A stretch of 64,000 bases of DNA, from assembly GCA_963813555.1 (NCBI GenBank), contig CAWEZX010000002.1, forward strand, positions 124,001 to 188,000, read 5' to 3'. A model generated the notes under the pieces. It searched no databases and had not been told where the DNA came from. It worked only from the letters and a program-made list of their open reading frames with translations. The position numbers and the translations under genes are program-made. This stretch comes from Roseiarcus sp963813555. Its GTDB lineage: Bacteria > Pseudomonadota > Alphaproteobacteria > Rhizobiales > Beijerinckiaceae. The first letter of the stretch is position 1. Each line of letters opens with the position of its first letter. This document shows positions 7,990-16,857 of this stretch, piece by piece.

Positions 7990-10900
7990 CTAAGCCGCTC
8001 TCTCCACCGGGGCCCTGCCGGCCTTGAGGTCATTCAATGCGTCAGCCCGTGTCTTCGCCGCCTCCACGGCGCTTGCCTCTTTCACATGTCCGTACCCGCG
8101 GATCGCTTGATAGGCGCCGACCACGCGAACGGCGATCAGATGGGACGCAGGTGTCAGGCGCTGAATGAGATCCGTGACATCGGCCTCGAATTCGGCGATC
8201 AGGCGCCGCTCGAGCTTGCGCTCGTCGCTGTTGCGGAACGGATCGAGCCAGGTGCCGCGCAGGAATCTCAGTCGCGCCATGACGCGAAAGGCGTTCATCG
8301 CCCAGGGGCCGATCCTGCCTTTTTTCATCCGGCCGCTCGTCGGGTCGAGGCGCGCAAACGGCCAGGCGCCGATATGGAAATGGAGCTGGTAGGCGCCTTC
8401 GAATTCGCGCGCCAGGGCCTCATGGAACTCCGGCGCCGAAAACAGGCGCGCGACCTCCCACTCGTCCTTGGCGGCCATGAGCTTGTGGTAGGCGCGCGCG
8501 ACGGCTGTGGTCAGCGCCTCGCCCAGGCCGGCGTTTTTCTCCGCCGCGCGCACGCGTTCGACGAGCTCGCGATACCGCACGGCGTAAGCGACGTCGCGAT
8601 ATTCGGTCAGGTAGGCGACCCGGCGGGCGATCACCGAATCGAGCGACGGCGGCTCGTCAGCCGGTTCGTCGAAGCCGACCAGCGTCTCGACGCTCGTCGG
8701 ATCATGCCCCGCGCGCCGGCCCCATTCGAAAGCCTGTTTGTTGGCGTCGACGGCGACGCCGTTGAGCTCTATCGCCCGATCAATCGCCTCCCGACGGATC
8801 GGAACCAAGCCTCGCTGCCAGGCGGCGCCGAGCATGAACATATTGGAGGCGATCGGGTCGCCCATGAGCGCCGCGGCGAGGCGCTGCGCGTCGAGAATGA
8901 GCGCCTTGTCGCCGAGCGCATTTGTCAGGCGCTCGATCAGCTCGTCAGCGTCTACGCTCCAGTTGGGATTGCGAGCGAAATCGGCGGTCGGCGTCAGATC
9001 CGCGGAGATGACCGCGTTCGTCTTGCCGCGCTTGAGCCTGGAAACCGATTCGTCGCCGGCGGCCACGATGAGGTCGCAGCCGATCAGCGCGTCGGCTTCG
9101 CCCGCGGCTATGCGGGTCGCATGCAGCGCTCCCGGTTCGCGCGCGATGCGCACATGCGCGGTGACGGCGCCGTATTTCTGGCTCAACCCGGTCAGGTCAA
9201 GATTGGAGCTGAAGAGTCCATCGAGATAGGCCGCGACGGCGACCGTCTGGCTGATGGTGACGACGCCGGAGCCGCCGATGCCGGCCACGAGCAAACTGAA
9301 GCGCTCGTTGATTTCAGGTAAGGTCGGCTCGGGGACCGGCGGCAGATAGCGGTTCAGGGGCGCGGTCGCCTCGGGCTTGCGCAAGCGTCCGCCATGAACG
9401 GTCACGAAGCTTGGGCAAAAGCCCTCGACGCAGGAATAATCCTTGTTGCAGCTCGATTGATTGATGCGCCGCTTGCGCCCGAATTCGGTCTCGAGCGGCT
9501 CGATCGCCATGCAATTGGAGACGCGCCCGCAATCCCCGCAGCCTTCGCAGACTTCCGGGTTGATGAAGGTGCGGATGGCGGGATCGGCCCATTTGCCGCG
9601 CTTGCGCAGGCGCCGCCGCTCGGTCGCGCAAGGCTGGTCGTAGACGATGACCGAGACGCCCTTGAATTCACGAAATTCACGCTGCGTCTCGTCCATGGCG
9701 TCGCGGTGGCGAAGGCTGACGCCATGGGGCAGCGGGACGCCGGCGTAGCGCTCGGGCTCGTCGGCCACGAGCGCCATTTTCTTCACCCCCTCCGCCGCGA
9801 GCTCGGACAGGATCTGGACAGGGCTCATGGCGCCCTCGATCGGCTGTCCGCCGGTCATCGAGACGAAGCCGTTGAAGAGGATCTTGTAGGTGATCGGCAC
9901 ATCGGCGGCGATCGCCTGACGGATCGCAAGCGAACCGGAATGGGCGTAGGTGCCGTCGCCGATGTTGGCGAACACGTGCTCCTGGCGGGTGAACGGCTCC
10001 TGGCCGAGCCACATCGCGCCTTCCCCGCCCATATGCGAAGCGGTCGCGGTCTGCTGCGGGTTGACCAGCGTCGCCATCCAATGGCAGCCGATCCCGGCGA
10101 GCGCCCTGCTGCCCTCGGGCACGGGGGTCGAACGGTTGTGAGGGCACCCGGCGCAAAAGCCCGGACTGCGCGTCGGGGCGGGGCGATTGCTGAGCGCTGC
10201 GCCCGGCGCCTCCGGCGCGCTCAGCGAGCAGTTCGGATCGTGATGGGAAATCGCCTTGACGAGCACCCCGGCGACGAGTTCGGGCGAGATCTCGCCGAAA
10301 TTGGGAACGGCCGTCGCGCCAGGCGAAGGGTCGAACGCCAGCCCGTCGAAATATTTGCCGACGATGCGCGGCGCTCTCGAATCGCCATAGAGGATCGAGC
10401 GGATCTGATCCTCGAGCAGCGGCCGCTTCTCCTCGATCACGACGATGAGATCGAGACCGCGGGCGAAGTCGCGCACGATCACCGGATCGAGCGGCCATAC
10501 CATGCCCACTTTGAGCAGACGCAAGCCAAGCGCAGCGCCGTCGTCGGCGACGCCGAGGTTGCCGAGCGCCTGCAAGAGGTCCTGCCACGCCTTGCCCGCC
10601 GCCACCACCCCAATCCGCGCCGCGTGGCCGTCGCCGATGATGCGGTTGAGACCGTTGGCGCGCGCATAGGCCAGTGCGGCCGGCAGCTTATGTTGGTAAA
10701 GCCGCTCTTCCTGTGCGACCGGCGCATCGATCGTGCGAGCCCATACGCCCCCGGGCGGATTGCTCGGCCGCTCGGGAAGGACAATCTGAGGCAAGTCGGG
10801 GCCGACATAAACCGTGCCGCCGCCTTCGGCGACGTCGGTGACCACCTTCATGCCGACCCAACAGCCGGAAAACCGCGACATGGCGATGCCATGCAGGCCG

Positions 10901-11457
10901 AAATCAAGCAGTTCCTGGGTATTGGACGGATAGATGACCGGCATGCCGACCGCGATAAACAAGGTGTCGGAGAAATTGACCGCGGTCGAGGATTTCGCGC
11001 CATGGTCGTCGCCGGCAAGGGCGACCACGCCGCCCTTGGGGGAAGCGCCGGTGAAGTTGGCGTGGCGCAGCGCATCGCCCGACCGATCGACGCCCGGGCC
11101 CTTGCCGTACCAGATGCCGAACACGCCATCGACTGTCGCGCCGGGAAAGCTGTTCAGAAATTGGGCGCCCCAGATGGCGGTCGCGGCGAGGTCTTCGTTG
11201 AGGCCCGGGCGGAAGACGATGTTGTGTTGCTTGAGCTGCGGCGCTGCGCGCCAGAGCTCAATATCGTAACGCCCCAGAGGAGAGCCGCGATAACCCGAAA
11301 TATAGCCGCCGGTGTTGAGGCCTGCCGCCGCATCGCGCAGGCGCTGCTGAATCGGCAGGCGCACCAGCGCCTGCGTTCCGGTCATATAGACCCAGCCCTC
11401 GGGGGCGGTGTAGCGGGAGTCGAGCGTCGCCTCCGGGCGTGCGAGGGCGACATTCAT
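7990..11457 (-). CDS. Indolepyruvate ferredoxin oxidoreductase, fused alpha/beta subunits
   Basis: This 1155-residue cytoplasmic enzyme decarboxylates aryl-pyruvates to aryl-acetyl-CoA using thiamine diphosphate and iron-sulfur clusters, passing electrons to ferredoxin. Domain order is the pyrimidine domain (from about residue 20), a C-terminal transketolase-like region, the ThDP-binding segment with NIGDGTYAHSG, and the gamma-type domain (LLVAGIGGSGVVT onward). Cluster cysteines are in CAGCPHN, CEGCGDCGRVSNC and SCNKDYSCVEGFC. It is fused like the proteobacterial form, in contrast to the separate archaeal IorA and IorB. The start has a weak GAGAGG site. It heads the leftward group of SDR and GST-like genes. 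Confidence 0.92.
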   Translation of the reverse strand: MNVALARPEATLDSRYTAPEGWVYMTGTQALVRLPIQQRLRDAAAGLNTGGYISGYRGSPLGRYDIELWRAAPQLKQHNIVFRPGLNEDLAATAIWGAQFLNSFPGATVDGVFGIWYGKGPGVDRSGDALRHANFTGASPKGGVVALAGDDHGAKSSTAVNFSDTLFIAVGMPVIYPSNTQELLDFGLHGIAMSRFSGCWVGMKVVTDVAEGGGTVYVGPDLPQIVLPERPSNPPGGVWARTIDAPVAQEERLYQHKLPAALAYARANGLNRIIGDGHAARIGVVAAGKAWQDLLQALGNLGVADDGAALGLRLLKVGMVWPLDPVIVRDFARGLDLIVVIEEKRPLLEDQIRSILYGDSRAPRIVGKYFDGLAFDPSPGATAVPNFGEISPELVAGVLVKAISHHDPNCSLSAPEAPGAALSNRPAPTRSPGFCAGCPHNRSTPVPEGSRALAGIGCHWMATLVNPQQTATASHMGGEGAMWLGQEPFTRQEHVFANIGDGTYAHSGSLAIRQAIAADVPITYKILFNGFVSMTGGQPIEGAMSPVQILSELAAEGVKKMALVADEPERYAGVPLPHGVSLRHRDAMDETQREFREFKGVSVIVYDQPCATERRRLRKRGKWADPAIRTFINPEVCEGCGDCGRVSNCMAIEPLETEFGRKRRINQSSCNKDYSCVEGFCPSFVTVHGGRLRKPEATAPLNRYLPPVPEPTLPEINERFSLLVAGIGGSGVVTISQTVAVAAYLDGLFSSNLDLTGLSQKYGAVTAHVRIAREPGALHATRIAAGEADALIGCDLIVAAGDESVSRLKRGKTNAVISADLTPTADFARNPNWSVDADELIERLTNALGDKALILDAQRLAAALMGDPIASNMFMLGAAWQRGLVPIRREAIDRAIELNGVAVDANKQAFEWGRRAGHDPTSVETLVGFDEPADEPPSLDSVIARRVAYLTEYRDVAYAVRYRELVERVRAAEKNAGLGEALTTAVARAYHKLMAAKDEWEVARLFSAPEFHEALAREFEGAYQLHFHIGAWPFARLDPTSGRMKKGRIGPWAMNAFRVMARLRFLRGTWLDPFRNSDERKLERRLIAEFEADVTDLIQRLTPASHLIAVRVVGAYQAIRGYGHVKEASAVEAAKTRADALNDLKAGRAPVERAA

Positions 11458-11487
11458 GGGGAAACCTCTCGGTGTCTCGCTTGACGG

Positions 11488-11805
11488 TCATGCTCCGCTT
11501 CGCGGCTGACCGTCGAGGCGGGACAGATAGTCAGGGAACGCTTTGTCGAATTCTGGAAAGTAGCGCCGAATGACGCGCATGTCGAACGCGCTCAAGATCG
11601 CCTCCTTCGGCTCGCGGTCGATGAGGAACCGCATCGCGGCCGCGACGCAATGCGAAGGCTCAGCGCCAAGCTGGGACCAGCGCTCCGCTTCGTCGGCCTG
11701 AATCGTGACCCGATGTCGGCTTTCGCCGCGCCGGTCACGAACGATAACGTCGAAGGTGAGCGCGTGGGCCGGATCGGGGTTGACGGTTATTTTGAGGTCG
11801 CTCAT
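11488..11805 (-). CDS. Hypothetical protein, about 105 residues
   Basis: The frame extends further upstream, but protein-like composition starts at the paired ATGs at 11808 and 11805 (SDLKITVNPDPAHALTFDV). The first half looks like beta strands with a DRRGESRHRVTI turn. The second half is helical with REPKEAILSAFDMRVI and RYFPEFDKAFPDYLSR. There are no membrane segments or cysteine clusters. I do not recognise the family. It lies 30 bases upstream of the indolepyruvate oxidoreductase gene on the same strand and could be the first gene of that transcript. Confidence 0.6.
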   Translation of the reverse strand: MSDLKITVNPDPAHALTFDVIVRDRRGESRHRVTIQADEAERWSQLGAEPSHCVAAAMRFLIDREPKEAILSAFDMRVIRRYFPEFDKAFPDYLSRLDGQPRSGA

Positions 11806-12038
11806 CATGATAAAGATAAGGGTCTCGCTACGCTTAGCAAATGAGTGAATGATGAGGAGAAAAAGCGGGTTGGGGCGCGGCATTGTCGCGCCATTGACCC
11901 GCTTCGGCGCGGTCCGGCGCAGGCGCCTGTTTACCTTAGCCGAACGTGAAAGCTCTTTGCGCATCGGATGGAACAAATCCGGGTTTCAATAGTTTTTCCC
12001 CCGCCTCAACGGGGCGTTTCAGCAACAAGAGGATACCG

Positions 12039-12362
12039 ATGGGCCACAACCTGATGGATTTGCACGCCTTCGGCGGCGTGCTCAGCGCAACGCTTTGTCT
12101 GCTTGGGTGCTGTTTCCTGATGGGTTTCGGTCTGTGGAATAAGGCGGCGACCGTCGCCGCAGGAGGATCGCGCGCCAATTTGATCGCCGATGCTCCCATT
12201 CGAGTTAGGCGCCCTGTGATTATTCCGGGAGAAGCGCAATTTTACGGGCGCTTTGAGGTTTCGCAATTAGCGTCTCCCATCTCATTCGGCTCGCTTGAAG
12301 CGATGAGGTTGGCGGCGAAGAGGCCACACCACGAACACTTTCTCGCCCAAAAAATTGCTTAG
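12039..12362 (+). CDS. Hypothetical small membrane protein
   Basis: The reading frame is open from 11946, but the ATG at 12039 follows an AAGAGGA ribosome site at a good distance and is preferred. The 107-residue product has one clear membrane segment near the N terminus (VLSATLCLLGCCFLMGFGLW), which suggests an inner-membrane anchor with a short cytoplasmic or periplasmic tail. The tail has no recognisable domain. It sits just upstream of the trehalose operon on the same strand, with 24 bases to otsB. Function unknown. Confidence 0.45.
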   Translation: MGHNLMDLHAFGGVLSATLCLLGCCFLMGFGLWNKAATVAAGGSRANLIADAPIRVRRPVIIPGEAQFYGRFEVSQLASPISFGSLEAMRLAAKRPHHEHFLAQKIA

Positions 12363-12386
12363 CTCGGGCAAGGGGCGTTAGGAGTT

Positions 12387-13172
12387 GTGGTGGGTCAATT
12401 GAGCGCGCCCGTTGCAGGCGCGGCTATAGAGGACGTGGCGCCATTGGGCGACGCGCCGCTTGCGCTTTTTCTCGACGTCGATGGCACATTGCTCGACTTG
12501 GCGGCGCGGCCGGATGAGGTGGTGACGCCTGCAGGTCTGATCACGACGCTGGCGCAGGCCGAACGCAAGCTTGCCGGCGCATTGGCGCTCATCAGTGGCC
12601 GCTCGATCGAAGATGTGGACCATCTGTTCGCGCCGTTGCGGCTGAGAGTGAGCGGTGTTCATGGCGCTGAGATCCGTCTCGAGCCCAACGCGCCGACGAC
12701 GCCGACAATGGTGGGCGACTTGCCTCACTCGCTCTTGGCCGCGCTAAGACTTGCGGTTGACCCGTTCCCTGGCGTGTTCGTTGAAGACAAGCGGTTCAGT
12801 TTCACCGTCCACTATCGACTTTCCCCATCCGCGGAACGACCACTGCGCAAGATCGTTGGCCAGCTCGTCGAGTCGTTTTCAACCCCTGTAGAAATCATGG
12901 ACGCGCATTACGCGATTGAGATCAAGAGTCCCTGTTTCGACAAAGGCCGCGCGATCTCAGCGTTTCTCTCCAACTCAACGTTTCGCGGGCGAATGCCGAT
13001 ATTTGTTGGCGACGATACGACCGATGAAAGCGGTTTCGCTCTCGTCAGCGCGCGCGGAGGCTTGGCCTATTCAGTTGGGCGTCCTCGTCCGGGCGCAATC
13101 AGCGCCTTCCCGGGGCCGTGGGCGGTGCGCGAATGGCTCGCCGAATTCGCCGCTCGGGGAAGCAGCGCATGA
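12387..13172 (+). CDS. otsB: Trehalose-6-phosphate phosphatase
   Basis: OtsB dephosphorylates trehalose 6-phosphate to trehalose in the cytoplasm. The 261-residue HAD-superfamily protein shows motif I as LFLDVDGTLLD (both aspartates), SGRSIEDV, and motif IV as GDDTTDE, with the cap typical of trehalose phosphatases (SFTVHYRL, AIEIKSP). The start is one of two tandem GTG codons at 12387 and 12390, preceded by GGAG. Its stop overlaps the start of the GH15 gene by four bases (ATGA), so translation is coupled. It is the first of three overlapping trehalose genes. Confidence 0.93.
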   Translation: MVGQLSAPVAGAAIEDVAPLGDAPLALFLDVDGTLLDLAARPDEVVTPAGLITTLAQAERKLAGALALISGRSIEDVDHLFAPLRLRVSGVHGAEIRLEPNAPTTPTMVGDLPHSLLAALRLAVDPFPGVFVEDKRFSFTVHYRLSPSAERPLRKIVGQLVESFSTPVEIMDAHYAIEIKSPCFDKGRAISAFLSNSTFRGRMPIFVGDDTTDESGFALVSARGGLAYSVGRPRPGAISAFPGPWAVREWLAEFAARGSSA

Positions 13173-14974
13173 CCGAGGGCGCTCAAACCAAAAAGCAGAA
13201 TCTCGACCTCGCCTTGATCGGCAATAGTTGTGCGGCGGCGTTCGTTGACCAGAACGCCCGGATCGTGTGGTGGTGCTATCCCCACTTCGATTCTGATGCG
13301 GTCTTCTCGCGGCTCTTGGCTGGCGACGAGGAGAAGGGGTTCTGCGATGTCACGCTCGCAAACCTTGTCGAGACTGAGTCGCAGTACGTGCGCAATACAG
13401 CGATCGTCGAGACGATCCTGACCGACGCGAATGGCGCCAAGGTGCGGGTCGCCGACTTCGCTCCAAATTTCGAACGGTTCGAGCGCGTCTACAGGCCGCC
13501 GCAAATCATCCGGCGCATCGAACCGATCGCCGGCCTACCTCGCGTCACGATCCGGGTGCGCCCGACCCACAATTATGGCCGCCCGACGACCAATTTCGTC
13601 GTTGGCTCCAATCACATCCGCTACCTGGACGGGGCGCAAGTTCTGCGCCTAACCTCCGACGCGCCGCTTTCCTACATTGTGAACGAAATTTCGTTTCCGC
13701 TGAACCGCCCGGTCAACCTCATATTCGGCCAGGATGATCCTTTCCTCAGCGCCATCGACACGACGTCGCGCGAATTCCTCGACCGCACGCGCGACTACTG
13801 GCATGCCTGGGTGCGCTATCTCGGGCTAGCCTACGAATGGCAAGTGGAGGTGGTGCGCGCGGCGATCACGCTAAAACTCTGCAGTTTCGCCGAGACGGGC
13901 GCGATTGTGGCTGCGCATACCACCTCGATCCCCGAAGCGCCCTCGTCGTCACGAACCTGGGACTATCGCTACTGTTGGTTGCGTGACGCTTATTTCGTCG
14001 TCGACGCGCTGAACCGGCTCGGCGCGACCCAGATTATGGAATCCTACATCAACTACATAACCACCATCGCATCTGTCGACGAGGAGATACGGCCGCTGCA
14101 CGGCATCGTGCCGTTTTCGCCCCTTGAGGAAAGGATCGCCCCTGACCTCAAGGGTTTTCTTGGCATGGGTCCCGTTCGGGTGGGCAACCAGGCGGCAAGC
14201 CAGAAGCAGAACGACGTTTATGGCAGTGTCGTCCTCGCCGCGACGCAGATGTTCGTGGACGAGCGTTTGCCCAAGAAGGGGGACGAGGCGCTGTTCCGGC
14301 TGCTCGAGGGCCTTGGGGAACGAGCCATTGTGAATGCCTTCGAGCCCGATGCGGGTTTGTGGGAGTACCGCACCCGCGCGCAGCCCCACACCTATTCGGC
14401 GACGCTATGTTGGGCGGCCTGCGATCGGCTCGCCGGAATTGCGCGCCGACTGAAAATCGCCGATCGCGCGAAATACTGGGCGACCAACGCTCGTTCATTA
14501 CGGGAGCGAATTCTCAAGGAAGGTTGGGATGAAGCACGAGGCGCCCTGACTGGCGCCTTCGGCTCGCCCGAGCTCGACGCCAGCGTCCTGCTCGTCGCCG
14601 AGCTCGGACTCCTGTCCTCGAACGATCCCCAATTCATCAAGACCTGTGACACAATTGGCCGCGAGCTCACGCGCAACGGGCGGATCATGCGTTACACCGC
14701 GCCGGACGACTTCGGCGCGCCGGAGACCGCCTTTCTCGCGTGCAGCTTCTGGTACATCGACGCTCTGTATCAGATCGGCCGCGCGGATGAAGCGCGCGAT
14801 CTTTTTGAATCAATTCTCGCGCGCCGCAACGCCTACGGACTCCTCTCCGAGGACATCCATCCTAGCGCGGGGGAGCTGTGGGGAAATTTGCCTCAGACAT
14901 ACTCAATGGCAGGCATTATCAACAGCGCAACGCGGCTGTCGTCGAGTTGGGAGGAAGCATGGGCGCGCGATTAA
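13169..14974 (+). CDS. Glycoside hydrolase family 15 protein (trehalase/glucoamylase-like)
   Basis: The 601-residue protein has the trehalase-like N-terminal beta domain (DLALIGNSCAAAFVDQNARI) and an (alpha/alpha)6 barrel. Visible GH15 elements are SRTWDYRYCWLRD, the first acid region PLEERIAPDLKGFLGMGPVR, and the C-terminal SEDIHPSAGELWGNLPQTYS. GH15 enzymes hydrolyse alpha-glucosides and some bacterial ones are trehalases; which activity applies here is inferred from the neighbours only. The start at 13169 overlaps otsB (ATGA), and the end overlaps otsA by 16 bases. No signal peptide is present, so the enzyme should be cytoplasmic. Confidence 0.9.
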   Translation: MTEGAQTKKQNLDLALIGNSCAAAFVDQNARIVWWCYPHFDSDAVFSRLLAGDEEKGFCDVTLANLVETESQYVRNTAIVETILTDANGAKVRVADFAPNFERFERVYRPPQIIRRIEPIAGLPRVTIRVRPTHNYGRPTTNFVVGSNHIRYLDGAQVLRLTSDAPLSYIVNEISFPLNRPVNLIFGQDDPFLSAIDTTSREFLDRTRDYWHAWVRYLGLAYEWQVEVVRAAITLKLCSFAETGAIVAAHTTSIPEAPSSSRTWDYRYCWLRDAYFVVDALNRLGATQIMESYINYITTIASVDEEIRPLHGIVPFSPLEERIAPDLKGFLGMGPVRVGNQAASQKQNDVYGSVVLAATQMFVDERLPKKGDEALFRLLEGLGERAIVNAFEPDAGLWEYRTRAQPHTYSATLCWAACDRLAGIARRLKIADRAKYWATNARSLRERILKEGWDEARGALTGAFGSPELDASVLLVAELGLLSSNDPQFIKTCDTIGRELTRNGRIMRYTAPDDFGAPETAFLACSFWYIDALYQIGRADEARDLFESILARRNAYGLLSEDIHPSAGELWGNLPQTYSMAGIINSATRLSSSWEEAWARD

Positions 14975-16407
14975 TAATCGTCTCCAACCGCGTGTCGGTT
15001 CCGGATTCTCCCCGCACTCCCCTCGCCGGGGGAATGGTGGTTGCGGTGAAGGCTGCGCTGAAAAATCGCAATGGAATGTGGTTCGGCTGGAGCGGCAAGG
15101 TCGCTGAGCAGTCGAACGAGGAGCCTCAAGTCGTCGATGTCAACAAGATCACCTACGTCCTCATCGACCTGTCGCAAAACGACATTCAAGAGTATTACAA
15201 CGGCCTCGCCAACAGCGTGCTGTGGCCCATCCTTCACTACCGGGTTGATCTGCAGGAGTACTCTCGTGCGGACGCGAGCGGCTACATTCGGGTCAACCGC
15301 ATGTTTGCTGATCGCTTGAGCGCGCTGCTCAGGGAGGACGACGTCGTCTGGGTACACGACTATCATCTGATGCTGCTGGGACGCGAGTTGCGTTCGCGCG
15401 GCCATCGCAACACGATCGGATTTTATCTTCACACGCCTTGCGCTCCGCCTGACATTTTGCAGACCTTGCCGCACCACCGGGAAATTCTTGGGGGTCTTGC
15501 TTATTATGATCTGGTCGGCTTCCAGACAGAGAACGACCGAGACAATTTCGCTCGCTACTTGACCTCGCAAGGCGCCACGCCGAACCGATCCGGCTACGAA
15601 TTCGAGGGACAGAAGGTGCGGCTCGGCGCCTTTCCGGTCAGCATCGAAACCAAGGCGTACATGCGCCTCGCGCGGAACGCCGGGCGCTCGGCAATGGTCG
15701 CCATGGTGCGCGAGAGCCTTGGTGGAAACAAGCTCATCCTCGGCGTCGACCGTCTCGACTATTCGAAGGGCATTCCGGACCGAATAAAAGCCTTCGAACG
15801 GCTGCTGGAGAACAATCCGGAGTGGCGCGGTAACGTGACCCTGTTGCAGGTAACCCCAAAGAGCCGCTCCGACATCAAACAGTACGGCGACATCGAAAGC
15901 GAGGTGACCGGCCTCATAGGCAAGGTTAACGGTCGTTTCGGCGACGCGGCCTGGACGCCAATCCGTTATGTCAACCGTTCCTATTCGCGCACCGTCCTGG
16001 CGGGCCTTTATCGCGCCGCCCAAGTCGCCATGGTCACGCCGCTCCGCGACGGCATGAATCTGGTCGCCAAGGAATATCTGGCGGCTCAGGATCCGGATGA
16101 TCCCGGTGTGCTTGTGCTGTCGCAATTCGCCGGCGCGGCGAAAGAACTCGACAGCGCGCTGATCGTCAATCCCCACGAGACGGATGCGGTGGCGGCGGCG
16201 CTGAAGCGCGCCTTGGAGATGCCGTTAACTGAGCGCTGCGAGCGCCATGCGCCGATGCTCGAACATCTGATGGAAAACGATGTCAGGAAATGGGCGGAAG
16301 ACTACCTCGCAACACTCGTCGAAGGCGCCCCGACCCGTCGTCTGCTCGAGGGCATACGCGCTCTATTCGGCGTCTCATCGGAAAATGGGCCGTTGGCGTT
16401 CCGCTGA
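14959..16407 (+). CDS. otsA: Alpha,alpha-trehalose-phosphate synthase (UDP- or GDP-glucose-forming)
   Basis: OtsA joins a nucleotide-activated glucose to glucose 6-phosphate to make trehalose 6-phosphate. The 482-residue GT20 protein shows IIVSNRVSVPD at the N terminus, WVHDYHLMLLGREL, GFYLHTPCAPPD, VDRLDYSKGIPDRIKAFE and TPLRDGMNLVAKEYLA, all standard family blocks. The ATG at 14959 follows GAGGAAGC and lies inside the end of the GH15 gene. Together with otsB it forms a complete trehalose-making pathway, probably for osmotic or desiccation protection. Confidence 0.95.
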   Translation: MGARLIIVSNRVSVPDSPRTPLAGGMVVAVKAALKNRNGMWFGWSGKVAEQSNEEPQVVDVNKITYVLIDLSQNDIQEYYNGLANSVLWPILHYRVDLQEYSRADASGYIRVNRMFADRLSALLREDDVVWVHDYHLMLLGRELRSRGHRNTIGFYLHTPCAPPDILQTLPHHREILGGLAYYDLVGFQTENDRDNFARYLTSQGATPNRSGYEFEGQKVRLGAFPVSIETKAYMRLARNAGRSAMVAMVRESLGGNKLILGVDRLDYSKGIPDRIKAFERLLENNPEWRGNVTLLQVTPKSRSDIKQYGDIESEVTGLIGKVNGRFGDAAWTPIRYVNRSYSRTVLAGLYRAAQVAMVTPLRDGMNLVAKEYLAAQDPDDPGVLVLSQFAGAAKELDSALIVNPHETDAVAAALKRALEMPLTERCERHAPMLEHLMENDVRKWAEDYLATLVEGAPTRRLLEGIRALFGVSSENGPLAFR

Positions 16408-16857
16408 CTCGTAAGCGGCCGCTGCACGGATCCGTCCGACGGATCTCAGTACTTCTGGATCCCCACCCATTGCCGCTCGGAATAGCGCTCGCCTGCGGCG
16501 AAGCCGAGAGGCAGCGCGCGCTCAATAGCGGCGAGTTGTGCGTCGGTGAGATCGATCTCAGCCGCCGCGGCGCAATGCTCGAGATGGGCGGCGGCCCGGG
16601 TGCCTGGAATCGGCACAATATGCGGCGCCTTGGCGAGCGTCCAGGCGATCGCCAGGGTCGCGGGCTTGAGCCCCCATGACCCGGCGAGAGTGAGAAACGC
16701 CTCGAGCCGGTCACGGTTGCGCCGCCAGTTGACGCCCTGGAAGCGGGGGTTGGCGTATCGAAAATCCTTGTCGCCAAACGTTTCGACCTGCTGCAACAGG
16801 CCGCTCAAATAGCCGCGTCCGAGCGGCGAGAAGGCGACCAGAATCGCGCTTAGGCCT

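Noticed and set aside
9394..11484. A 696-residue open frame on the plus strand opposite the indolepyruvate oxidoreductase gene
   Set aside because: It is antisense to a well-supported gene and has the arginine-rich, repetitive look of high-GC shadow frames, with no family motif.
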